From Isoetes taiwanensis (Eukaryota > Streptophyta > Lycopodiopsida > Isoetales > Isoetaceae), in assembly GCA_021234155.1 (NCBI GenBank), contig JAJEKV010000011.1, positions 9,341,712-9,405,711 on the forward strand: 64,000 nt of DNA. Reading direction: 5' to 3'. Position numbers and translations under genes: made by a program. Position 1 is the stretch's first letter, and every line of letters begins with the position of its first letter. Positions 43,377 to 56,600 of the stretch are shown piece after piece. Under the pieces are notes generated by a model. The model did not search any database. It was given only the letters and a program-made list of their open reading frames with translations, and was not told the origin of the DNA.

Positions 43377-44671
43377 TCAGGAATATATTGGAGACTGAGA
43401 CTCGTGACACCAAGGACAGATTTGGAAATTTTGGACAAATGTGTTCCAATCTTCTTTATTTGCTGAACAACCACAAAACTTGCAATTGATTTCCTCCAAA
43501 ACTGGATACCCCGTAACACAACAAGCTTTGCTTTCCACCTTCATTTCAACGACACAATGGTGAACATACCAAACATGAACAAAAGAAATGCTTTTTAATG
43601 ATTCCAATGGTTAAAACGTGGACAGCCAGTAACCATTGATTGATCGAAAATGAAATTAATTTTATGATAAATGAGACAGAAAAAGGGTGCTTAAAGACAA
43701 TCTTTTGAATCACCTTACAGGAGAAACATGTAAGGCTCGCAACATAGTTTACATTACCACAGTTCTCACACTGGCGTGTAGACAAAGTTGGCTCCACCTA
43801 CATATATTGTACAACAAAGCATAACCATTACTAAATGAAAAATGTACCCACAAACCATTTAGTTTTCCATCTATGGGAGGTTGACAATAACCTTCTGATC
43901 CATACTAAGCTGAATTACCCAGTCCCGAACTTGTTCCCTCTTCTCCTCTGTCAACAATAGGAGGTGATATTTTACTTGACTGCTTCAGAATTCTTGCACA
44001 ACGTTCAACATTTGCACAGTGCTTACCATTTAGAAACTGCTTGACTGGTATGGGAAATTCTTGTGGTATATCACTAGTGTCTAGCCCAGAGGTGTCCATT
44101 GCCGTTACACCATCTTGACTTTCAATGGCATCAGCTATATCTAAGTAGTTGTTAAGATAGACAAATGCCATATTCTGCCAACCAATCTGCAACCATTTTT
44201 TCCAAATAAGTACGCTTTTGAATCTAATTAACATAACCAATAATTGAAAACAGTCACCTGTTTGCAAAAAATTCCGGCTTCATAAAAGGCTTTATCTGCC
44301 GGAACAAGACCAACATATCGCAGCAAAGAAACACTGACCTTCGCTACAAGTTCTGACAGGTCCTATTTACACATTCAGAGCACGCCCATTCATATGCGGG
44401 CAACAGAAAACTATCTAAGCAGCAATAGACATGTCTGTTATGTATAGAACCTTTCTTCTTGCAGCCGTGCGTAGACAAGTATAGTGTGCCACTAAAAATA
44501 GTCTCTCAACTTCCATAAAAACTGCAAAACTCTTTCAAACGTCCTAATTTACACAAATGTTTTGGAAAGATTAAATAGCATCAAGGAACATCCTAGCAAA
44601 CCTGGGCGGCTGCTTGAATCCAAAGGCTGTGTTTGGCCTGTCATTAGTTGGTAAAGAACACTACGAAAATC
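43377..44671 (-). other. IFT172: IFT172 exons 43-49, zinc-ribbon C-terminus
   Basis: Blocks: 44602-44671, 44451-44521, 44258-44362, 44027-44186, 43892-43947, 43714-43797, 43377-43538. Exon 48 carries CENC and CFSC pairs, and exon 49 carries CKFCGC and CPWC. The Cys pairs would bind zinc; animal IFT172 has largely lost them, while algal forms keep similar pairs. Confidence 0.85.
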
Positions 44672-47600
44672 CTGAGACGCAAACGGGATCAAAACCACTT
44701 TTGCATTAAGGTCCTATGATCTGAGAGCTGGAATCTTCTAGATACCGAACCTGAATGGACCGTTCCATAATAGGGGATTCCTCGTTTGAGCTAAGCAACT
44801 GGCAACCAATAAAGCAGCAGAGTTCATACGAAGGACTTGTTCCAGGTGCTCCAAATTGTGCAAGGATAGAAGTGGCTTCATAAACCTGATCACGTTTGAA
44901 AATTTCATCAAACTCCAATGCATCGATGGAAAACAAAAAACTCTGAGTTCATTTATAACCTTCATCTCTTGAATGCATTGTTTAGCATGTTTAAGTGCCA
45001 TCTCCTTTTCCTTCTCTGGTCCCAGCAATGTAGCTAGCTCATGCACCTAAGGCAATCACTTTATGAGATTATGAAATTATGGAATGGTGCTAACTGCCTT
45101 TTGTTCGCAATAGTGTCAATACCTTGTCCCAGTTGGACTGCTGAACATACAGTTCCATAGCTTCCGTCATTTTTCCAATTTCTACAAGCCTGTCAGCTTC
45201 TCCTCTTCTCATTAAATGTTGCTTATAAAGATTATCCACATGCTAGCACAAACCAGTAGAAATTAGGAATAATCACACCACTCTTTCTCTAAGCGTCACC
45301 AAATTTTCTTTATGTTACGAACAAAACACTTTGGGCTTTTGCAGCAACGATTATATTGCTGTACAATCTTACTTTATTGATATCCGTAGGCCCTTTGAGG
45401 AAATTATAGGTAAAGTAAGCAAACCTCTTGCACTTGGTGGCTTGACACAGCCGCAATCTTGCGAGCTTTATCCCATAAACCAGCCATAATACACATCTCT
45501 ACTGCCTGAAAAGAGATCAATAACAAATAGCTTATTATCAAAGGAAATACACATAAGAGTACATGGATGGATTCTTGAAGTAATAATTATATGTATACCT
45601 CTTTATGAGAATCGATCTCCTCATACAAATCTGCTGCTTTGTCATAGTGCTCTGAGGCTACAAATCTGTTAGCTACTGTCTCAACTACTTCCGTTACCCG
45701 GGCCTGTACATATGTCTTGGCCAAATTGACGGCTTTTTCCCACACCTGGCACCAAGAACAAATCTCTTAGCATGAACGTGAAACTGGTAACATACTCGAA
45801 AATAGATGAGTGGCTATACTTATATGCTCCTATCCAAATATTAAACAGGCTACGAAAACTGCAGTATAGAAATGCAATAAACCTGGTGAAGCTGCTTTAG
45901 ATCATCTGTATGATTGTTATCAAGCTGAAGATAGATGTCAATGGCATCAGAATAGTTTTTATTGTGTTCCATTGCTGTGGCACGGGCAATAAAGCCATCA
46001 AAGGTCTCTAAGCCACCATTCTGCCTGCCATCCACAATTGCTGTGTATTTATTTCTCTGCAGATCATCCCATTATACACAAGACCGAGCGCTAAACACAT
46101 GTATTGGAAAGCATACCTTTGCATGAATGCAGCTAACTCATCATGGATATCTGAAATTCCAAGGGGAATGTACTTCTCAGCAACACGAAGGGCATCTTCC
46201 CAAACTAATTTATCTTTGTACATTTTCACAGCCAACTCTGGTCTTCTGGCCTGTCCAATGATGTTCTTTCTCATTATGACTCATGGATCTCATTAAGTAA
46301 TTAGGTAAAAGGAGCAACCTTAATAAAAAGAGCTTCTGCCTTTAGGAGCTCATTTTTCTTCATAAGATGTTCTGCTTGAGAAACCTGCCAGGACAAGATG
46401 ATTTATTACCTCGAACTTCTTGGCCCTAAATGGAACAATGGCATGCAATAGCTAGGACAAGTTTCCTAAGTGTTTGTTACTGAGGAAAATGGAAGTATTA
46501 GTTGTTCCTTTACCTGCACATCGCATATTGATGATGGATCATAAAGATCTGCCACACGTATGGCTGCTTGCCAGTCTTGTTGGTGAACATACATCTCGAT
46601 TGCTTCTCTTGGTTTTCCTGCCTTCACAAACTCATCCTCTGCTTCTCCAAATCGTCCCTCATCTTCGAGGAACATAGCAAATTTTAAATGTACCTGCCCC
46701 ATTCCTTGTCAGGATTAGTAAGCATATCTAGTCCATCGTAAGGATTTCTGGTTCAAGGCAACTGTCATTAACACAGTGATATAAGGTAAGGAAGTAAACC
46801 TCTGGTATCTTATGCTTCAACGAGTAGTTGCAAAGGTCAAATGCATAGTCAAAGGAACAAGTATCTAAAGCATATTCAACTGCCTGTTCAACCAGCCCCA
46901 GTTTTGCTAGGAGTTGTGCGCCAGATTCTCCACCAAGGGACATTGCCCATGCATATGCTACCTAAATAAATTGCAAAATTATCATAAGAAGTTGAATTTC
47001 AATATCCCAAGACAATTGCTAAATTGGAAGGTACCTGTTTAGCCCCGTTCAGCCCACCAAAAAGTTTTGCGATGCGCATAGCATCCTCCCACATACCATG
47101 TGCTCTGAACATCTGCATACCAAAAGTATCAGGGCCATAAAATATTAGTCTTTGTGTAATCTGCGGTACTATGAGTATTCTTTGAGTCTAGAACTAGGAT
47201 CCAGTTGTATAAAATAGTTTAGCGCCAAGAGGATTATCTCAGGGATTCTGGCATTTAATGGCTTTTAACCTATGGCAAAAAGTGTGGCCTCAAACAGAAT
47301 CTTATCAGGTATATATAGAGAACACCAGGGATAGGGAAAATACAAAAGCAGTAAATATGAACATTCTGCAATCCTTTGGACGCTTTGAGTTGAGAGGTTT
47401 CATATAACTATGCGTGCCATTACAAACACATTGGAATCTCATAAAACAAAGACAGTATTCCTCTTCTTTCTTCGGAACACTCAAATATGTATACCCTACA
47501 TAAATCTCATAAAGATGTAAAACATAAGTGACTAGCATGCATACCCTTAAAACGCTCCTCCAATCTTCAGCTTCTAAGTAGTGTTGTTCTGCTTCCCTTA

Positions 47601-50600
47601 AAGAGCCTACGATGTAATTTGTGATCATGATAAGTTTTACGTGAAAGAAATTCCACTTACGCAGTGCCTTTTAATAGATCATTTGACATCTAATCTAAAA
47701 CTACCATGCTTAATACTCATTGTGATAACATGCAAAAGAAATGAAAGCACTCACCCTCATGTTCTAGCTGCTGAGCAAGGTCCAAATGTGTCTCGACAAG
47801 TAAATCCTATAAGATTTGGGCCTGAGTATTGAGTATTAAGAATAGAAGTCCAGCCCAGAATGCTAACCTTTCGATACTGCTTAATGAGACGTATCATTTG
47901 GTCAAACATCCTTGCTTTTTTGTACATATTGATAGCTGAATCATGCTCCCTCACTTGAAGGAATAGCTTTTCTGCATCTTTGTAATTGCACAAGGATTCG
48001 AGCTCAGTAGCCCGTCTTAGGCACAAATTTTCTGCTTCTTTTTGGGACAAATACTTCATGGCAACCTTGAAGAAAAGAACGGTGTCAGGATGCAATGCTT
48101 TTATAAATAATTCTACTGAATTCTATCTTGTTGCACTTTATAGGAGTAGATATTATACGAACTTGATGGGCGGCTTCCCATTTGTTGCCACGTATATACA
48201 TCTCAATAGCTTCATTTGGAATTTTTGCTTTAATAAATAGTTTTTCTGCAGCAGCATAAGACTTGATGGCTTCAAAGTGCCGGGCCAATCTTTCAAGGTA
48301 AGATTGTTTCACCTGAAATTGTGTGGGGGGTTTCTAGTTCATTCAGTGTGTTTTTCAGAAACATTTTTTGTAATGTTCAAACAAAAAAGAAAAGAAAAAA
48401 CCTCAGACTGTTCAGCCTCTACAATTTGCAGGGCTTTAGACCATTGAAATGAAGATATAGCGGCTTCTATTGCCTTCTCACTGCATCCAGCATCTATGAA
48501 ATGGTTGATTGCTATATCAATCTGCATAAATGACAATGGATCTTCATTACTTATAAGCAACTGCCAAAATTAAATCCCTTCACGCATGCCTGATTCTGAG
48601 ACACCAGCCAGTCACCCCATTGCTCCTCAAGTGATGTTACTTCCTTAGGATATTGTCTGTGTGCAAGATCGACTGCCTTCGCATAACAATGCCCTTTCTT
48701 GTAACAATCTTTTGCACGGTCAAATATTTCCAACCTCTCCAGAAAGTCACCAGCCTGTAATATGAAACATGACTAGATGTCCATAATTTATTTACAAAGT
48801 TACACTGTGGCATTTTCTTTACTTTCAAATTCCAATAGCAAATGGCTTACCTGTACTGCATAAAGAAGTTAGTAAAGTAAAGGGAAAACAAGTACCTTTT
48901 CAAACATTTGACCCTTGATAAGGCCTTCTGCTATTGTTTCCGATACATTTTTCTGGCAATATTTGCACTACTGTTAAAAACTCCATAATGATATCAACTG
49001 CCATACGTTATACATGGAACAGGTTTACTACCTGAACTGGATAGGCATGAGATATCACACATTCTGCAGCATGACCAGGAAGTCCACCTCTTAAGAATAT
49101 GTTGATGGCACCAAGAATATCTCCTTCTTCTTCTTTCAGTTTTCCAGCTTCCTCATACTGTAGAAAGCAGTAAAAGGCTTTCTAAAACAATTCTGATGGG
49201 ATGTATGGCGCCTAACAAGGATCTTTACCCCTTTTAATAGGTGTCCAAGAGCGGACAAAAGTTACTATAATACCTTTCTAGAGTGCAAAAATAAGATGCA
49301 AAGCAGGGAAAACCCAGAGATGCACTCACTCTAACAAAAGCGCAAACCACAAAGAACTATCTGTCTACTTCCAATTCTGTGATGCAACAGTAACGATGAT
49401 CAATCATGATGATAACATTATCTATCACTTCAGATTATGCTACCAATACTTTCCCTTAAAATGAGGAAATCCTGCTTAATATCTATGGTCAGCCTGTCTG
49501 AATGCGGCACCAAGAGGAAATTGCAAATGCTAAGAGGTTGAGTATTAGATTACTGCATGATTAAGTTATCAAGTATAGCTTTGTCAATTATGCTGCTGAA
49601 ATCAATTTTGGCTTGAAGGAGAACCGTTTACTGCTGCACCAAGATTCTTTAAAGTGTTTTTGATGATCTTTGCATTAGTATATCATTGATGCCACCAGGT
49701 GAGGATGATACATATGATGGTATTCCCCTGTCTAAATTATGATTTCGAACAGTCCCATTATTCCTCTACGTGGTTTATCTTGGTTCAAATTCAAAAAACG
49801 CAGGCAAACAAAAGGTTATTCTACACAAGTTCACTTCATGAACAGAAAAGTTCAACAGCACAAAGCAAAGGATATTCAATCGAAAAGCACTTCCATGATC
49901 CAACTACAGGCATAGTCTAATTACATACCTGGCCTGTTTCGAGAAGCCACTTGTAATGTCTTGTTCTTAGAGAATAAGAATCTGGATAATTGTGGTTGAC
50001 TGCAACTCTTATTGCATCTCTCCATCTGAAAGAAAATAAACAGTGCACAAGAATACTAACTCTTCTGGATATGACATATTCAATACAACATGAAAGTACC
50101 ATCAATTTTCATTTACAGCATACTTTTGACATTCGGTGTACATTTGAATTGCTTCAGCAAGACAGCCGTGCTCAAGAAGAATTGCTTCTGCATGCTGAAT
50201 TGATGTTTAGCATTAGTATATGCATGGTCTTTTCAGCCAAAGAGACTATAAAACATCCACGATATATGTAAAGATCTAATAAAGATCTAATGTACACTAG
50301 TAAATATGTATTGGATATTGCACTGCGTCAAATATCAGAATATATCACCTTTAGTGTCAAAATATGCAGTCAGAGATGATGACACAGCAGACTGACATGT
50401 GGCAGGCTATAATGGCAGTTGTTCCAAATTGCCTAGAAAGATGCAATCTCTCTCCAAGTTCGACTGGACACCAGTAGACAAATGGATAAAAAAATGAGGA
50501 AATTTCCCCCTTATATTATAAAGGATAAGGCCACTTTCCCTCACTTTGAAATTCAGTTTGAGGCCTCCTGCCTTTGCTGAAATTCCAAGGTATGCTTTTC

Positions 50601-53600
50601 AACATCCTTCTGGAGGGAAGGCAGAAGGAAGCAGCTGCAGACAGGAAGAAATTTTCAGGATCAGGGACAGCCAAAGTTGCCAAGCAAGAACCTGGTGAAT
50701 TGTATAAACTCATGGACCATCCAAGTAGGAAACCCTGCTTGCAAGCCAATCATTTTACGACTAAACCCCTTTGTGTTAGATTAGATTACTCCTCTTGACC
50801 ACATTACCCAAGCCTTTTCATTTAGTCCAGTTCTTGCACTTGCATCCTTGCAATGTACCAGCCCTGAGACTCGCAGCTGGGTATCAAACCCAGGAGATCC
50901 TAATTTTGGGATCAAACTTGCTCTTTGGAGGTGCAGGTAGCAGACAATGTAGGTATAAATTAGCGGCTATCTTTTAGAACTTGGCTAAAGTTTAGACTGG
51001 AAATTAGGATTCTGGCAATTAATCATGTTTTAGCCAGCATATCTACATGTATTCAGCTTCCCAGCATACGTCCAATTTCATAAAGTGCAGCTTCCTAAAT
51101 TGTATTACTCATGTAACAAATTGACTTTTGCAGAGACCAAGCTTGGCATACAAAATCACAAGACAATGGTGACATGTTGACCTTACTGACATTTATGCTG
51201 CAGCACTCTCATAAATAGGGATTGATGTCGATCAGGCTTTTCCTTCTGATATAGTCCCACAGAAGAGTACAAAACCTCAGGAATGACAGATCTCTCTGAA
51301 GGAGAAGAAAGGCAGATGTCTCAACCAATCAAAATGGCTTCTTACATGAAGACATGCCCCAGGAAGCTGGGTGCGGCTAAATCCATGAACAAAATCACAT
51401 GTTGATGGCACAGCTCATTGATACTCATGAGCTTAACTCTTTAGGAGGCCACATTGAGTGAGCATCATGATGAGGAATTTAAGATGCCACTTGCAACTTG
51501 ATGCCTTTCCTGAAGCATAATTGTATGTAAATAGGACATACTTTAGGTAAAATTGCAGACCAGAATCTATGTATCTTAAACAAAGGAGTAAATTGGTAAT
51601 TAATGATTAAATTGCATGTTTCACCAGTAAAGCAGAAGACAACAATCACCTTCCACTCGCCATGAAGAAGAGCTAACTTCGCTTTTACAGTATAATAATT
51701 GATACCTTCTATACCCATTTCTTCAGTCGTTGCTTCAACTAATTTATTTATCTGCAAAAACGGATAGCATAATATTTATATATATTGTGCCCCTCTGTGA
51801 TTTATCATGTTAGGGTATAAAGAAGTAGGAACCTTATGTAGGTAACGAGACTTTGAAACATCCCCAAGAGCTGCGAAGCACCGCTCTGCGATGATGAGTT
51901 CCTTGTCATTTAAAGCCTTATCTCCTAGCTACAAATGCATAGATTTCAGACTTTATTGCAACAGTGTCATATCTCACTAAATACAATGTTGTAGTACCAG
52001 AGAGAAAATAAGACCTCAGAGGTCCATGTCATGGGTCAAATTGAGAATTACCTAATGTTAAAACTTATTAAGAAAGGACATTAAAATCATCTCCACTATT
52101 ATCAAATTTTCAGCGTCAATTCTGGACACAGCAACATTTCATATGGACTTGCAAAAGGAACTCTGTTTTCAATTGACATTTGCTTATAGGCCAGCAAGAT
52201 GGGGAACTCTAGTTTCAACACTTCTGGTTGAGAATCTTGTAAAGCCACTTTGCTAGTATTTTAAATCTAGCTACATCCTCGGGAATCAAACAATTGATGC
52301 CTTCTTTCCTGCCAAATGATAAAAACCCTCTTCTTTCTCCAATCCAAAACTATATGTTAAGACACAAGGATATAAGCATTCTGCTGTACAAACATAAATT
52401 ATTTTTTTACTTTCTTTTCATTCCTTAGAGAGCGAGCTGCTGCAGTCTTGTTGGATCTCTAAAGAGGCATTGCTATCTTCTTTAGGCAGGGCATGTAAAG
52501 ATGGTTTCACAAAGGATATAAGCATTCTGCTGTACAAACATAAATTATTTTTTTACTTTCTTTTCATTCCTTAGAGAGCGAGCTGCTGCAGTCTTGTTGG
52601 ATCTCTAAAGAGGCATTGCTATCTTCTTTAGGCAGTTTATATGGATCACAAATTATGCACTGATGAATTCCCCCAATTAGAAAGGCTTCAAGTTTCCATG
52701 AAACATTGCTTGCCCCGTCAGTTTCAGATTGCATGCCGCTAAGTTGTATAGAAAAGTTGGAATATTATCCAGCCCATGGAGATGAAAATATGGCTGTCTT
52801 CAAAAATCCCTTACCTTGGTCAGCCGAGGTAAATGATAAAAAATAGCCAACTAAGGGAGTCTCTTTTGCTGTAAATGTGATCCCCAAGAGATGTAACTTA
52901 TGTGAATATGATACTGCTTAGAAGGCTGTTTCAAGTTGCAAATGTTTAGCATTAAATGCAACAAGCACATGCTGGTGAAAACAGCAGCTTTATATGGATC
53001 ACGAATAGAGAGAGTTAATTTGTTAACTGATGAATGGTCTCAACTAAAAAGTCTTCAATTATTTCTCCTCTCAATAATGATCAGGACCAAACCACCGCAT
53101 GGTCCAAGTAACTCATTCCAGTTGGACCTTTAAGACTGGCAATGGTTTGCTGTTCTTTTATGGCATGCGGACCTGCTATGATGGTCTCTTTGTAGTGCTC
53201 AAGTAAGCTTGCAAAAGACAGAAGAGATGGTCCTTAACACCTTGAAAGAACGAAGAGTATAACCTTTGTTTCACACGCAACCTGTGGAAATTGTATCTGG
53301 GTATACATACCTGAGAATGGATTGAAGAGTGCAAATCAAGACCTGAACCCTGGCTACCTTATCCACAAGCAATAGCAATTACATTTCCCTAAGTTGTTTG
53401 CTTTCCAGCAGGTCTGATCATGTTCCAATTGCTGACTACAAAATTGTATTTGGCTCCATCACACACTATTTCCATTATGCTATTGATTTTTTTTTGATAA
53501 TGCTTCTTCCCGTGTGCGCTTATCATTCAAGGTTCCAGAAAGAAAAGGTACCAAACCTGCTTCCACATGGCTCGAACCTCACTTGTGAGTTCAAGAGGCT

Positions 53601-56600
53601 CAAGTATAGATAAGGCAACCTTGTACTGAAGACTTTCAAGTGCTAAACCAAAATCCATTAGCGCCTCATCTAGGACATAGCTTACCTGCAAAATTCATAT
53701 ACTTCAAAAATACAAAGATAAAATAAAAAAGGACAAACACTAGGACTATATTAATAAAAGTCGTCGCATGACTATAATACAGAAGCTATTAGCACAGCCG
53801 TTTCGATTCCAATTGGTCAACTATATATAAAAAGCAAAACTAGGGCTTATTTATTTACTGCATAGTCCCATCCCTTTTTAAAAATAAGTTTATAATCCAA
53901 TTCTAGTTTTTTTAAATCCAGGATAAATGAAATTGCAGCGTAAAGAATGAAAGAAAGATTCTAGCTGCTGGTGCAAAATATAAAGTAATATCTGCTTCAT
54001 TTGTCTGGTTTAAGATCTGTTTACGAGCAAAGGATCAATGAGGGCACTTAAATTGCTAATGGTTTCAGAATTTAGACAAATTGACCTGATTTTGGCTGCT
54101 TGCATCTGATGGCAAAGAGGGAGGTAGAATTATCTTAGGTTTGTACATCCTTTTTATAACCCAGCTGAGCCCATAGCATCTATGATGTCCTCTGTTCAAT
54201 AAAATTTTATTTATAGTGAAACCGATGAAGAAACAAAAGTACCATAGTAGGTCCAAGAGTTACTTACAGTATTCATGCCCTCATTCACAATAACTTCTGT
54301 CCGTCCTTGTGCCCGATCAACTGCTTCAATATCTCCCTGAAAAATTAATTGCTTAAACTATATAAACCAGACATGGTATCGGAACTTTAGTTTCACTTGA
54401 AAAGAAGGGAGGGAGGGAGGAGGGAGGGAGGGATGGAGGGATGGAGGTTTATTAACGTCTACGTAAGGCCCGAAGGGTCTATGAGACCATAACACATACA
54501 GAATTCAAGACCTCCAAGTGGAAAACCCTCCTGTTGTCTAGAATATACAAACAAAAATATTAAGTTAACAGAACTTATAGTAAAAATCTAAAAATCTGCT
54601 CAGGTAGGCAAAGAAAAAAGAAAGAGTTTATAATGTCTCCGGGAGACCGATGCTTTGTACATGCCTATTGTCCCTTTTCTTCTTTCGGGGCTGTCATTTC
54701 CTTGCCTGTTTGGCTATTTTCTGATTGTCTGCAGCGGAAGTGGACCTTTCTGACTTCCTTTTCCTATTACTATTTAATGGTGCTGGATCAAGGACGAAAA
54801 AAGAAGTCAGCCCTGTTTGTTTTAAAGGAATTCTGGTCTGGAGAGTTCATGAACTGCCTTAAAAGTAGTTCGGTCCCTAAAAAGACAGTCGTGCCTTCCT
54901 CTTATTTCATGGTATGCTGGACACAGAAAGATAAAGTGTCTTCAGATTCCACTTCTCCGCACATTTGACAGATTCTTTGTTCACGTGCCCTATCGTTAGC
55001 GCACCCAGCTTATGAGACGAGACCCAGAACTGCCCCAATACATTCCTGAGTTTATATGACAAGTGGGTATCTAAGCACCCAGGACGTCGAAGGGAATCAT
55101 CTCTAGAAATTCATGAAATTGTCGTTGTAGAATTGTCTTTTGGTGGATAATCTTTGAACAGGCCCACTTGTCTGCCACATACATATGTTCTAACTCGTGC
55201 GAATATTCATATTACCTCATGATGTTTCAAATGATTGTCGGGGACTGAGCAGGTGTTGGTAGCTGCACGACTGTGCTTGAATGGTAGAAGGTGATATATT
55301 GAGACGCCCATTTTGTTGTAAGAGTTTGCATGTGTGGGAAAACCAGCTATCTTTACCTGAGTTGGCCAATGCTTTGGATGACCTAATGCCAAGTGAGGGA
55401 GCCTTTGCCTGCCCTCTTGTGCAGCCGAAGACTGGAGTCTACAGGAAATAAGACACCATCGTAAGCACGGCTTTAAGTTTTAGAGGATTGGCTGCAAATT
55501 CTGCCAATACTATGTCATGTGGGACAGACGGTTTGTTCCTGATTATATTCTTGACCTCATTTCATTAATATCTAGAGCCTCACGAAATGATTTCATTCAT
55601 CTCCAGTGAGAGCAGGGGCCCAAACCCATATGTCATACAAAGCCGCTGGTCTAACCAAACTATAAAACAAATGATGTCTAATATTGTCTCTGGAAGCAAA
55701 GTCACTCCATAAGAGCCCATGAAATGTAGCCTTTAGCAAGTCTTTTCTGTGCTGCTGCTTTCAAACTAAACCTCAGTCCTGAAAACTCCAATCCAAGGTA
55801 TGTGTAGGATGAAAGAGTTTCCACTGGTTGCCCTTGGAAAGAACATTTATTTCAATGCATAACAGGCCTGGAGGTGTTGAATATCATCACTTTGGTTATC
55901 TGCAAGTCTTGCAATTCTATATCTTGGCAAAAGGCATCGAAAGCCAATAAGTGTTTCTGGAATCCTTCAGCGGACGTGAAAATTAAGACCACATCATCGG
56001 CATAGAGCAGGAAATGGAATGCAACCTTGATCTAGCATGCATCCTTCTCCACCAAGTGTATTGATGAAGTTTCCTAACTCATCGATGTAGAGACCAAACA
56101 GGGTTGGCAAGTGGACAGCCTTGCTTCACCCCAATTGTACTCAACCATTTGCCAGCCATTTTAATCTGCCTGAAACATTCTCATAAAGAGAGAACTGCCC
56201 AAATAAGTTCATTTGATAGCCCTAATGATTCAACCTCTGAAATAGCTTGTTTTTAGGAACAGTATCAAAAGCTTTATGGAAACCAGCAGAACACTTCCTT
56301 TTTATTAGCTTTTGCTTCCTCAATAACAGCTCTTAAAGTAAAGATATGATCCATGGTGGAGAAGTTTTTCCAAAACCCAGCTTCGTCTCTAGCTCTTTAA
56401 GCATTTTTTTCCCTCTGCATATGTCCGCTGACAATCAGCTCTAAAGCAGTCCCACATAGCTTGGCCATTACATGTCCAATCATAATCAACCGATAGTTCT
56501 CAGGATTCATGCTTTAGAGATTGGTTTTATAACATTAGAAGATTAATTCTCTGGAAATCCAGCACATATGGCTTCGTTAAAGAGATCACTGCTGATTGCA

